This document shows positions 28,124 through 36,981 of a stretch of DNA of 64,000 nucleotides, piece by piece. Within the stretch, counting starts at the first letter, position 1. Each line of letters opens with the position of its first letter. The notes beneath the pieces were generated by a model, which ran no database searches, had not been told where the DNA came from, and saw only the letters and a program-made list of their open reading frames with translations. Position numbers and translations under genes: made by a program. This DNA comes from an uncultured Lachnospiraceae bacterium (GTDB lineage Bacteria > Bacillota > Clostridia > Lachnospirales > Lachnospiraceae): positions 85,819 through 149,818 of the forward strand of contig CANQRU010000003.1 in the NCBI GenBank assembly GCA_947626395.1, in the 5' to 3' direction.

Positions 28124-28152
28124 CAGAAAGCATGTCACTGGCATGCTTTCTG
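28124..28152 (+). promoter_or_regulatory. perfect 11-bp hairpin in Rrf2 leader (CAGAAAGCATG-tcactgg-CATGCTTTCTG)
   Basis: Perfect inverted repeat between predicted TSS and start codon; no U-tract follows. Confidence 0.7.
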
Positions 28153-28283
28153 CATACTGACGTAAACCAAAACGCCGCGCCACAGACGCCGGCGTATGGA
28201 AAAAGAAAGTACGGCACGGCCCAAAAGCGCCGAATCACATCACTAAGCAGAAAATCCAGAAGTAACAATAAAGGAGAACAAGC

Positions 28284-28715
28284 ATGCTGATATCAACAAA
28301 AGGCCGCTACGCGTTGCGGGTAATGATCGATCTGGCAGAGAATCAGAAGGACAGCTATGTGCCGCTCAAAGAAACGGCCGAGCGGCAGGAAATATCCGAG
28401 AAATATCTGGAAGGGATATTAAAGATATTAGTGCAGCAGAACATGCTGACCGGCGTCCGCGGCAAAGGCGGCGGGTACCGGCTGACGCGAGCGCCGGAGA
28501 ACTATACGGTCGGAGAGATCCTGCGGCTGACGGAAGGCTCCCTCGCGCCGGTAGCCTGCCTGGAGTCAGGCGCGAAGCCATGTCCGCGGATGGCGCAGTG
28601 CCGGACGTTTCCGATGTGGGAAGGGCTGGACAAGCTTATCTCGCAGTATCTGGACGGAATTACGATCGCGGACCTGATGCGCAGGGAGACCGCCGGGTTT
28701 GATTATATCATATGA
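28284..28715 (+). CDS. Rrf2-family transcriptional regulator
   Basis: MLISTKGRYALRVMIDLAENQKDSYVPLKETAERQEISEKYLEGILKILVQQNMLTGVRGKGGGYRL; divergent from cysK/metY. Confidence 0.95.
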   Translation: MLISTKGRYALRVMIDLAENQKDSYVPLKETAERQEISEKYLEGILKILVQQNMLTGVRGKGGGYRLTRAPENYTVGEILRLTEGSLAPVACLESGAKPCPRMAQCRTFPMWEGLDKLISQYLDGITIADLMRRETAGFDYII

Positions 28716-28718
28716 CGG

Positions 28719-29276
28719 TCAGGCGGTGCATTTTTCGATCAGTTTCTTATAAATATGCTCCACAAACCACGGCTCCGTCGACGCGCGCAGCGCTTCGTCG
28801 AACGTCCACCATTTCACCGCCTTATTCTCTTCTGCGTTCACGACCAGCGTCTCCGTCTCGTCGGCTTCAGCCAGATACGTGACGTTCAGATGCAAATGGC
28901 TGGGCACGTATTTTCCCCGCTTCACATGACCGTCCACCGTCAGGATCTCGAGGCTGAAAATACCGTCGCCGACCAGCGAAGCGTTCCTCACGCCTGTCTC
29001 TTCTGCAAGCTCCCGAAGCGCCACCGCCCGAAGGTCTCCGTCGCCGTCCGCGTGGCCGCCGATCCAGGCCCAGGAATCGTAGATTTTGTGATAGACCATC
29101 AGCGTTTTCGTGCGCGCCTTATTCACCGTCCAGAGCGACGCGGTGAAATGGCCGGTCTGATTGGTCCGGTCCAGATAATCCGGGTACTTCCGAATATAAT
29201 CAAGCATCAGCGCTTTGTCGCAGGCCTCCTGCTCGTTGAATGGTACGTAGTTTTCGATATCCTGATATAAATTCAT
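28719..29276 (-). CDS. NUDIX hydrolase
   Basis: Start MNLYQDIENYVPFNEQEACDKALM; Nudix box GHADGDGDLRAVALRELAEETGV. Confidence 0.93.
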   Translation of the reverse strand: MNLYQDIENYVPFNEQEACDKALMLDYIRKYPDYLDRTNQTGHFTASLWTVNKARTKTLMVYHKIYDSWAWIGGHADGDGDLRAVALRELAEETGVRNASLVGDGIFSLEILTVDGHVKRGKYVPSHLHLNVTYLAEADETETLVVNAEENKAVKWWTFDEALRASTEPWFVEHIYKKLIEKCTA

Positions 29277-29301
29277 CGTCTCTCCTTTTCGCAGGCTATC
29301 C

Positions 29302-30039
29302 TCAGTCACGCCTCTCGTCTTCATTCTCATAACACTCGCAGAACCTGGCCGCGAAAGCCGGCTCCATCCCATGAACGTACAGATGTGAAATGTCCCCGAT
29401 GGCGTTCGCCCGGAAAAGCGCGATGCCCGGCCGCCGCTCTTCGGAGATCACCGTCGTCACCGACGTAGGCGCCGCACAGATCCCGTGCCACAGGATCATC
29501 GGTGAAACGCCCAACAGATGGGACAATAACACGCACTCCACGCCGAAATGGCAGAACAGCACGATCGTATCGTTATTCGGCCGGACCGCACGGTAGATCC
29601 GTCCGTCCCGCTCATATCCATGGCGGGCCAGCAGACGGTCGAAATTCTCTGCGACACGGTCATACTCCTGCTTCACGCCCGCGTCCTCGAACACATCGCG
29701 CTCATACCAACGTGTCTCCTCGTAAAAGCGTTCATCCGCCGTCCAGTCCTGGGGCAGCCAGTCCCAGGCCACCGGACAGAGCCCCGGCCCTTTCCAATCC
29801 GGCCGGGCCACCGGCGGTCCGAATTCCTTAAGCCACGGACATTCCTCCGCGGTACGGTTCATTTTCTTAAGCGTCAGCGACGCCGTGTCCTTCGCCCGGC
29901 CCAGAGGCGATACATAGAAAGCCGCCACATTCAGCTTCGACAGCCGTTCCGACAGATATTCCGCCTCCGTCCAGCCCCGCTCCGTCAGGGAATCAATGGA
30001 GTAATCCGGGTCGCCGTGACGCACGATCAGTAATTTCAT
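29302..30039 (-). CDS. histidine phosphatase family protein
   Basis: MKLLIVRHGDPDYSIDSLTERGWTEAEYLSERL...FYVSPLGRAKDTASLTL. Confidence 0.93.
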   Translation of the reverse strand: MKLLIVRHGDPDYSIDSLTERGWTEAEYLSERLSKLNVAAFYVSPLGRAKDTASLTLKKMNRTAEECPWLKEFGPPVARPDWKGPGLCPVAWDWLPQDWTADERFYEETRWYERDVFEDAGVKQEYDRVAENFDRLLARHGYERDGRIYRAVRPNNDTIVLFCHFGVECVLLSHLLGVSPMILWHGICAAPTSVTTVISEERRPGIALFRANAIGDISHLYVHGMEPAFAARFCECYENEDERRD

Positions 30040-30076
30040 ATACAATTCCTCTTTCTGTTATCCAAATACGCATGAC

Positions 30077-30250
30077 CTATTTAAGTTTCTGCTCTGACAG
30101 CCGTTCTTCTTTTTCCGGCGTTAGACCGAGGTTCTCCGCAGTTGGAAGTTTGATATCCGGCCATGTCACAAGGTTGGGAAGGAACTCATAAAAACGGATG
30201 AAATGCCGCATAAGAGCGACGATCCGCTGCGTTTTGAAGTTTCGTATCAT
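30077..30250 (-). CDS. small hypothetical protein (57 aa), ATGA-overlapping the DUF1016 stop
   Basis: Not in the supplied ORF track. Reverse translation MIRNFKTQRIVALMRHFIRFYEFLPNLVTWPDIKLPTAENLGLTPEKEERLSEQKLK; start overlaps DUF1016 stop (gaATGAtacg). Confidence 0.5.
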   Translation of the reverse strand: MIRNFKTQRIVALMRHFIRFYEFLPNLVTWPDIKLPTAENLGLTPEKEERLSEQKLK

Positions 30251-31470
30251 TCATGGACGGTTCCCTCCGTTTCCTTTTGCATGTTGAGCTTAAACGTTTC
30301 CTCTGCAATCTCAATTTGCTGCCTGATTTGTTCAGCGGTTGGCAGGTACTCCTGAATTTCTTTGATTTTTACGTTATTATAGGTCGCGACTCCCATGGGT
30401 GTCGTAATCCCTTCGAAAGCTAACTGTACTTCCGTCCGATCCATATCCTTGCAGATCAAAAGTCCGATAGACGGATTATCACTGTCCCGGCGGAGCAGTT
30501 CATTTACCGCATTTACATAAAAATTGAGCTTACCGGCAAACTCGGGCTCAAACGGTTTTACCTTCAATTCTATCACAACATAGCATCTCAGATAGATATG
30601 ATAAAAAAGCAGGTCAATTTTCCGGGTTTTGCCGGAAATAATCATTTCCTTTTGTCTTCCGACAAATGCCCAGCCATCGCCTAACTCCAGCAGAAATCTT
30701 GTCATCTGCTGCTCTATGGCATCTTCCAGAGCAGCTTCATTGTATTCCTCAGAAAGACGGATAAAGCCCAAATCATAATTTCCTTTGAGCAGTTCCTGGG
30801 CCAGTTTGCCCTGAGGAGCAGGAAGCTGCACACTAAAATTTGTAACCGCTGCTCCAATGGTATGATACATATCGGAGCGGATACAATTATCCAGTGCGTT
30901 GCGGCTCAGACCTTTATCAATCGTACGCTGAATATAGAATAAAGCCTCTTCAACGCTTTTACATTTTGTTATTATCAAGATATGATGTCCCCACGGAACA
31001 TAGCTAAAGAAAAGCGGAAAAGGAATTTCTCCAACAGGCTGTTGGATTTTTTCTTCCTGCAGCGGTGTTCCAATCTGCTGAAGCCGGGGAAAATTTGCCT
31101 GCGTAATTTCTCCAACAAGCTGTTGGATTTTTTCTTCGCACAGCGAAGCTGAATAGAATTGATACCATTTTTTCATGTACCAGAGATTCGAGGTACTGAA
31201 TCCCTTAACATTGGGAAATTCTGCCTGCAGATCAAGACTGACCTGTTCAACGATTCCCTTCCCCCATTTTTCTTCAGCACGTCTGATAACGAGATCCCGC
31301 CCGAGCCGCCAGTTAAAAAGAAGCTGTTCGGAATTCACTTTAACGGCGGCTTTTATCTGCGCATTGCGAAAACGCTGTTTGATTTCATGCATCCACTGAA
31401 CATACTCGCTGTCAAGGTTTACATTCTGGGAACGCACAACTGTAAGAGTTTTATTTGACTGATTCCTCAT
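30247..31470 (-). CDS. DUF1016 / YhcG-type PD-(D/E)XK nuclease domain protein
   Basis: KVNSEQLLFNWRLGRDLVIRRAEEKWGKGIVEQVSLDLQAEFPNVKGFSTSNLWYMKKWYQFY...PWGHHILIITK...RKIDLLFYHIYLRCYVVIELKVKPFEPEFAGKLNFYVNAVN. Confidence 0.92.
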   Translation of the reverse strand: MRNQSNKTLTVVRSQNVNLDSEYVQWMHEIKQRFRNAQIKAAVKVNSEQLLFNWRLGRDLVIRRAEEKWGKGIVEQVSLDLQAEFPNVKGFSTSNLWYMKKWYQFYSASLCEEKIQQLVGEITQANFPRLQQIGTPLQEEKIQQPVGEIPFPLFFSYVPWGHHILIITKCKSVEEALFYIQRTIDKGLSRNALDNCIRSDMYHTIGAAVTNFSVQLPAPQGKLAQELLKGNYDLGFIRLSEEYNEAALEDAIEQQMTRFLLELGDGWAFVGRQKEMIISGKTRKIDLLFYHIYLRCYVVIELKVKPFEPEFAGKLNFYVNAVNELLRRDSDNPSIGLLICKDMDRTEVQLAFEGITTPMGVATYNNVKIKEIQEYLPTAEQIRQQIEIAEETFKLNMQKETEGTVHE

Positions 31471-31547
31471 CAGAGCGCACCTCCTTCTTTCCTGTGACAT
31501 ACTCAAAGATGAGAGATTTTTTGTTTCCTTCGATTGTTACAAACTAT

Positions 31548-31814
31548 TCACGCTTTGTCAGTAAGATGCTCCGAGTCGTTCACCAGCTTCGCCAGGTCAT
31601 AGCGACTTGTTTGCGATAGATCAGATAAAGTTTGTTTGATATATTTCCCGCTCTTGATTCTTGCGTCTTTCGGCTTCGGCTCATCATCTGGTATCGCCCA
31701 CGAATAATCGATCCTGACTGCGCCGGGGACGCGTCCCTCCGCACATAAAATCTGTATGCGCCTGGTAGAAATCCCCCAACGTACCGCTGTCTGACGAATG
31801 GACAAATACTTCAT
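31548..31814 (-). CDS. small helix-turn-helix DNA-binding protein
   Basis: MKYLSIRQTAVRWGISTRRIQILCAEGRVPGAVRIDYSWAIPDDEPKPKDAR; MerR/excisionase-like wHTH; same strand, 78 bp upstream of DUF1016 start. Confidence 0.85.
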   Translation of the reverse strand: MKYLSIRQTAVRWGISTRRIQILCAEGRVPGAVRIDYSWAIPDDEPKPKDARIKSGKYIKQTLSDLSQTSRYDLAKLVNDSEHLTDKA

Positions 31815-31925
31815 TATTCCCGCCCCCTGAAGACAAATTTCTTTCCATGTATTGTACTCGATATTGCGAACAAAATCAAGATAGTTTTATTTTTCAAAGG
31901 TATTATTAAAAGATTGCTTAAAAGC

Positions 31926-31982
31926 AAGATTCCCATGGTGCCAAAATTCGCTCTTGCGCTTATTTTGCTCCATGGGAATCTT
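31926..31982 (-). terminator. stem-loop downstream of the sigma-factor gene
   Basis: AAGATTCCCATGG (31926-31938) / CCATGGGAATCTT (31970-31982) perfect 13-bp arms, with inner CAAAAT/ATTTTG. Confidence 0.65.
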
Positions 31983-31998
31983 ATTAAAATTCTCCCAG

Positions 31999-33699
31999 TC
32001 ACCTCTCGCGCCTGTCCCGGCCAAACCCCAGCACCGTCGTCAGCGCCTTCCTCTGCCCCTGCGTCGGCGGTTTCAGTTTCCCGTTCCGCAGAAGCGCCGT
32101 GACGCAATGGATCAGAAACCACCCGTCCGAGAAGATGAACTGCATCTCATAGGCTCCGAGCTTCTTTAGATGCGCCGGAACCATGTCCAGCCAGGCTTTG
32201 ACGTAAGGCGCTTTCAGCGCCTCAAACTCGGCCTGGTGCTTTCTCTTGATCCGATCCCCGACCTCGATCAGCCGCGTCTGAATATCCCTGTTTTCCAGTA
32301 TTACGATCTGCCACGCCGCCTGAAACAAGCCGTCATAGTCGCCGCAAGTCTTTACATAGCCCTGCTCCGCCAGCCACGCGTATTCATCCCGGGAGAGACG
32401 TTCCTTCCTCTCCCGCTCGTACAGGGCGATCACGCGCAGCGCGTCCTCACCGACATGCATCATCCGGCCTTCCTCGTTCCGGTCGGACCACTCGCTGTCT
32501 ATCTGCCAGAGCATCCGTCCGTCGGGACCGCTCCCATTCCACAAAGGGCCGCACCATCCGTTCAGATACACATAATCATCCGGCAGCTTCAGATCGTCGG
32601 GAACCACCGTCGCGAGGACGGTATTCCGGCCGCCGTCCGCCCGGATCGTCATCACTTCCTCAAAGGAGACTGATTTATCCATCAGTTCCTCCCCGGACCA
32701 GGACGCGATGAGCGGGATCAGCGTCCACAGAACGAAATTCGTATCCGCCCGAGCGTCATCCGCGGGCGTAACCGGCCCGTCCGTCTGATGACAGAGGATC
32801 CCCGGGTCGTCCAGAATCCCGCTGCCGGTCAGCTCGTCATACAGGTCGTTGGCGAACAACTCCGCCGCTTTCTTATACATCCGGTCCTGCATGATCAGAA
32901 GATCCGACGTGGGCTCGCTGATCAGAAAATTCACGATATAGCGTCCATTCTTCTCCAACAGGAACCCATATTTCTCCAGAAATTCGACCTCGGTCTCCAC
33001 ATAGACCGGGGAAACGCCCAGATCGTCGGCAATCTCTCCCACGGTCTTCGCCGTCTTCCGGACGCAGTAGCAGATATTCTGCGACAACGCGGAGCGGAAG
33101 AACTCGTCCAAAGACTTTGTACCGCTTTTTCCGTTCATTCCGACCGAATCAAAATGGATCGGATTGAATTTCAGATCGCTTGGCTGTCTCATTTTATCCA
33201 TCCCTCTTTTCAATTCCCTTTTTGCTTCGAACAGATGCCATTTGACCGTGCCGAGAGGAATACCCAGTTCGCGGGCGATATCCGCCTGCTTTCGGTTTTC
33301 GAAATAATACGCAATCACGATCCGCCGCTGCAGCCTGGACAGATACGCGATCTCTCCCTGCAGCCGCCGGATGGTTTTTCTCTCCTCCTCTGCTGCAAGC
33401 GCCCCGTCCGGCCCCGCGCCCGGATCGGGAAGCGCCTCAGCCGCTTCTTCCAGCGGAACGCCAACGATCCCCCGGGACGTCTCCCGGTAGTAGCTGTTCA
33501 GCGTGTTGTGGGCGATGGTCCAGATAAATTTGCGCGCGTCCCCGATGTCGTCCCGAAGAAGAAGCGCCCGAAACGCCCGGGTCACGATCTCCTGCGACAG
33601 ATCCTCGGCGTCGTGGACATTGCCGCAGCGCTTTAAGGCAAAACCGAAGATCGGGTTTAAATATTCTGTGATGAGCCTCTCCGCTTCCTGTCTGAGCAC
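31999..33699 (-). CDS. ECF-like RNA polymerase sigma factor with about 380-aa C-terminal extension
   Basis: GTG 33699 preceded by AAGGAGG; LITEYLNPIFGFALKRCGNVHDAEDLSQEIVTRAFRALL (region 2) and RLQRRIVIAYYFENRKQADIARELGIPLGTVKWHLFEAKREL (region 4). Confidence 0.88.
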   Translation of the reverse strand: MLRQEAERLITEYLNPIFGFALKRCGNVHDAEDLSQEIVTRAFRALLLRDDIGDARKFIWTIAHNTLNSYYRETSRGIVGVPLEEAAEALPDPGAGPDGALAAEEERKTIRRLQGEIAYLSRLQRRIVIAYYFENRKQADIARELGIPLGTVKWHLFEAKRELKRGMDKMRQPSDLKFNPIHFDSVGMNGKSGTKSLDEFFRSALSQNICYCVRKTAKTVGEIADDLGVSPVYVETEVEFLEKYGFLLEKNGRYIVNFLISEPTSDLLIMQDRMYKKAAELFANDLYDELTGSGILDDPGILCHQTDGPVTPADDARADTNFVLWTLIPLIASWSGEELMDKSVSFEEVMTIRADGGRNTVLATVVPDDLKLPDDYVYLNGWCGPLWNGSGPDGRMLWQIDSEWSDRNEEGRMMHVGEDALRVIALYERERKERLSRDEYAWLAEQGYVKTCGDYDGLFQAAWQIVILENRDIQTRLIEVGDRIKRKHQAEFEALKAPYVKAWLDMVPAHLKKLGAYEMQFIFSDGWFLIHCVTALLRNGKLKPPTQGQRKALTTVLGFGRDRRER

Positions 33700-33849
33700 C
33701 TGTTCATACCTCCTTGCAACTGTTTGAAAGCTTTCATTCCTATAGACGCCGGGGATGGAAAAAGGTTGGCGAAAATCGCTTGTTTTTGCTTCTATTATAC
33801 CATATAATACAGAAAAACGGCCGGGAACATCCCGGCCCGGAGGAATTTC

Positions 33850-34662
33850 ATGAAGACAGACGATCTGATCCGCCGCTCCATTTTCATCATAACGGAATAC
33901 TACAAGAACAATCTGGAACCGTTCTTCGAGTATCTCAGCGACGACGTCCTGTGGCTCGGTCCCGCCGAACGGCAGCAGATTCAGGGAAAGGATACCCTGA
34001 TACAGACCTGGAGCAGGGAAAAGCATACCCTGACCTTCACCATGGGCAATATTACGGCCCTGTGCGTCTCGCCCCACATCCATGTGAAGGAAATCGTCCT
34101 GCATTACGACGTTTTCACCCATTATCCCAGCGGCAATATCGTTCCGCACAATCAGCAGCTGCACTATACATGGCGGGAAAAGCGGGTGAAAACCGCTTCC
34201 GGATGGGAATCCCGGCCGGAGATCGTCATGCTGCACATCAGCAATCTGTGGAAATACGACAGCAGGGACACCATTTATCCTGTTCACTATGAAGACATGA
34301 CGGTATCGCCGCATCTCCCTGCGGAACCGGACCGCTTCGTGACCGTCAAGGCGTCCGACTTAAGCGTTCACCGCGTCGCGGCGGATCAGATTTTATATAT
34401 CGAGACCGTCAAGCGCGCCGCAAAGCTGCGGATCCACATGACAGACGATACGCTCACGATCAATGAAACGCTGCACGAATTCGAGCGGAAATACCCGGGG
34501 CTTTTTCTGCGCGCCCACGCCGGGTACCTGCTCAATCCCGCCCATGTGCGTGAGATCCGCCGGTTCTTAGTGGCTTTATCCGACGGGACGCAGCTCCCGG
34601 TTCCGGAGAAAAAATATACGCAGGTCAAAAAAATACTCCTGCAGGAGTCCGCGAAAAACTAG
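33850..34662 (+). CDS. NTF2/SnoaL-like domain fused to LytTR DNA-binding domain
   Basis: N-term DLIRRSIFIITEYYKNNLEPFFEYLSDDVLWLGPAERQQIQGKDTLIQTW; C-term FVTVKASDLSVHRVAADQILYIETVKRAAKLRIHMTDDTLTINETLHEFERKYPGLFLRAHAGYLLNPAHVREIRR. Confidence 0.87.
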   Translation: MKTDDLIRRSIFIITEYYKNNLEPFFEYLSDDVLWLGPAERQQIQGKDTLIQTWSREKHTLTFTMGNITALCVSPHIHVKEIVLHYDVFTHYPSGNIVPHNQQLHYTWREKRVKTASGWESRPEIVMLHISNLWKYDSRDTIYPVHYEDMTVSPHLPAEPDRFVTVKASDLSVHRVAADQILYIETVKRAAKLRIHMTDDTLTINETLHEFERKYPGLFLRAHAGYLLNPAHVREIRRFLVALSDGTQLPVPEKKYTQVKKILLQESAKN

Positions 34663-34699
34663 ATCCGCTCCTGCAGGAGTCAGCAAACAAATCGCTTCA
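34635..34699. repeat. 32-bp-spaced duplicated CTCCTGCAGGAGTC palindrome spanning LytTR stop codon
   Basis: CTCCTGCAGGAG at 34636-34647 and again at 34668-34679, with similar flanks (gtccgcgaaaaac / gtcagcaaacaaa). Confidence 0.88.
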
Positions 34700-34723
34700 G
34701 ACAACAGATATTCTGCCTCTTCC

Positions 34724-35824
34724 CTACCTCTCCCCGCGGGCTATCATATCAAGCCTCTTGTCGATCTCCGCCTTCCAGGCGTCCTTATCCAGGGAGCCGA
34801 TGATCATGTCGCCTACCTGGTTCCCCTCGCTGTCTACGAATACCGATGTGGGATATGCCTGCACATGGTCATGGATGAAACCGTTCTGCAGATCTCCGGC
34901 CGGATTCAGGTTCAGATAGGCGTCCGCGTGCGTTTCTTCGGCAATCTCCAGCGCATCCTCGTATTCCTTCTGCTGCAGCTGTCCGTTCGACGCGTCCACG
35001 ATGTCTCCGCAGATACCGACCACCTGAAAGCCCCGGTCCCGGTATTCCTCATGCAGTTCCGCCAGATCCGGCATTTCCGCCTTGCACGGCCCGCAGAAGG
35101 TGGCCCAGACATTGATAAGCGTCAGATCGTGATCCGCGAAGATCGTCTGATCCGCCGGATTGCCCGCCAGATCCTCCGCCTGAAATCCGGTAAACGAATC
35201 GACATGGATCCCGGCGCTGGACCGCTGGCCGGAGAATATAAAGGCCAGACTGAGCACCAGAAGCACAGACCACCTGGCGTGGCCCTTCAGGGACAGGAGG
35301 AATTCCTTCATGGAACCTTTCTTCTGCCCTTCTTCTACTCTGCAGGAGCAGAAGATAAACAGGAACATGGTTATCCCGACAGCCGGAAACAGCACGAGAA
35401 CGGCTTCCAGGAAAATATAAAGCATCGTCAGAGAGATGTCTGACAGCAATCCTTCCTTAAACAGGGACGCCAGTAAAAAGTTCCCTATATTAAAGATAAA
35501 GCATATCAGAAGGATAAGAAACACCAGAAGCATTTCGCGGAAATGAGTCGCCGCCTTATCTCCCTTCAGCCCGTTTCGGAATCCGCTGACGGAGAACGTA
35601 AGCAGAAGCAGCGCCGCGAACACCACCGGTATCTGAAGCAGCGCTCCTCCCCAGACTCCCGGCTGGCTGCTTCCTCCGATATTCAAAAGAAACGGCAGAT
35701 AGCTGCAGACAGCATGGATGATAACCGCCAGACAGGCGACGGCCGTCACGCCGCCGATAACGCAGGCGATCCTGTCTCCCAGTCCGACAGACGGCTGCTC
35801 TTTTCTTTCAACCGCTGATCCCAT
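34724..35824 (-). CDS. membrane protein with C-terminal TlpA/thioredoxin-like domain
   Basis: Five or so TM segments then LTLINVWATFCGPCKAEMPDLAELHEEYRDRGFQVVGICGD. Confidence 0.92.
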   Translation of the reverse strand: MGSAVERKEQPSVGLGDRIACVIGGVTAVACLAVIIHAVCSYLPFLLNIGGSSQPGVWGGALLQIPVVFAALLLLTFSVSGFRNGLKGDKAATHFREMLLVFLILLICFIFNIGNFLLASLFKEGLLSDISLTMLYIFLEAVLVLFPAVGITMFLFIFCSCRVEEGQKKGSMKEFLLSLKGHARWSVLLVLSLAFIFSGQRSSAGIHVDSFTGFQAEDLAGNPADQTIFADHDLTLINVWATFCGPCKAEMPDLAELHEEYRDRGFQVVGICGDIVDASNGQLQQKEYEDALEIAEETHADAYLNLNPAGDLQNGFIHDHVQAYPTSVFVDSEGNQVGDMIIGSLDKDAWKAEIDKRLDMIARGER

Positions 35825-35852
35825 GACCGATCCCTCCTCTCACGGTTTCCTG

Positions 35853-36011
35853 TTATCCGATCCCGATACATTCCAGACAGATATTGGCCGCCTTGTTAAA
35901 TACGGCAGCCGGTTCTCCCTGCATCACTCCCAATACGATCAGCGCCGCGGACAGCGCGATCAGTCCCAAACGGATCATAACTTTTTGCTTCTCGCTCAGA
36001 TTCCGGTTCAT
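35853..36011 (-). CDS. CD1871A-family CXXC motif-containing small protein
   Basis: 52 aa, not in supplied ORF track: [52 protein letters not shown]; start overlaps 4Fe-4S gene stop. Confidence 0.85.
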   Translation of the reverse strand: MNRNLSEKQKVMIRLGLIALSAALIVLGVMQGEPAAVFNKAANICLECIGIG

Positions 36012-36886
36012 TGCGCTTCCTCCAATCCGCTCTTTTTCCCGAAAAGTTCCTTTGCCGATGTAGTAATGGCTCCCTTAGGGCACGCGTCCATGCACCTGCC
36101 GCAGCGGATACATTCCATGCTGTTTGGCGTCTCCCAGGTCTTCACGTCCATGGGACAGGCTTTCTGACATCCGCCGCATTTTACGCAGGCCGTTTCGTCC
36201 ACCTTCAGACGGTAGAAGGAAATGGGATTGAAAATGCCGTAAAGCGCCCCCAGGGGACACAGATATTTGCAGAAGGGCCTGCTGTACCTGACGGACAGCC
36301 AGAGGATCACGATAAGAACCCACAGCTTCCATCGGAACAGAATGCCTGTAGCGCTCCGGATCCCCTCGTTGCTAAGCGCCAGAGGAATCCCTCCCAGAAG
36401 CGTTCCGCTCGGACAGATCCATTTGCAGAACCAGGGCGTCCCGGCCAGATCTCCTTTCACAAAATACGGAAGGATGATGACAAAGAGCGCCAGAACCACA
36501 TATTTCAGATACCGGAGGTATTTATCGCCCGGCATGTTCTTCGCCTTCTTCTTAAGGGGGATCTTGTTCAGCATATCCTGCACGAACCCGAAGGGACACA
36601 GCCAGCCGCAGATGAACCGCCCCAGGAACGTGCCGAACGCCATCAGCATGCCGAACACGTAACAGGACAGCTTAAAGGAACCGCTGTCCAGCACAGCCTG
36701 CAGAGAGCCGATCGGACAGGCGTACAGGGCGCCCGGACAGGAATAGCAGTTCAGTCCGGGTACGCAGATGGTCTTGGTCTTTCCGATAAAGATCTTCCCC
36801 TGGAGATAACCGGCCGCGTAACCGTTGGTCAGGGCGAACCACGCCGCCTGGACCCAGTGGCGGAAAGCGCCGCTTTTCTTTTTCAT
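36008..36886 (-). CDS. 4Fe-4S binding membrane protein (NapH/CcoG-like)
   Basis: [23 protein letters not shown]...[14 protein letters not shown]...[41 protein letters not shown]. Confidence 0.94.
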   Translation of the reverse strand: MKKKSGAFRHWVQAAWFALTNGYAAGYLQGKIFIGKTKTICVPGLNCYSCPGALYACPIGSLQAVLDSGSFKLSCYVFGMLMAFGTFLGRFICGWLCPFGFVQDMLNKIPLKKKAKNMPGDKYLRYLKYVVLALFVIILPYFVKGDLAGTPWFCKWICPSGTLLGGIPLALSNEGIRSATGILFRWKLWVLIVILWLSVRYSRPFCKYLCPLGALYGIFNPISFYRLKVDETACVKCGGCQKACPMDVKTWETPNSMECIRCGRCMDACPKGAITTSAKELFGKKSGLEEAQ

Positions 36887-36981
36887 AGGTGTCTTATTTC
36901 CTCCTTCTGCGAGACCTGCGGCGCCGGCCGGAACAGTGCTGTCCGGCCCGGGAAGACGCAGGAGCCTGGATTCCGGCGGGT

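Noticed and set aside
33714-34314. N-terminal extension of the 771-aa ORF (31999..34314)
   Set aside because: Upstream part is antisense to the LytTR gene; a GTG with AAGGAGG at 33699 is the better start for the sigma factor.
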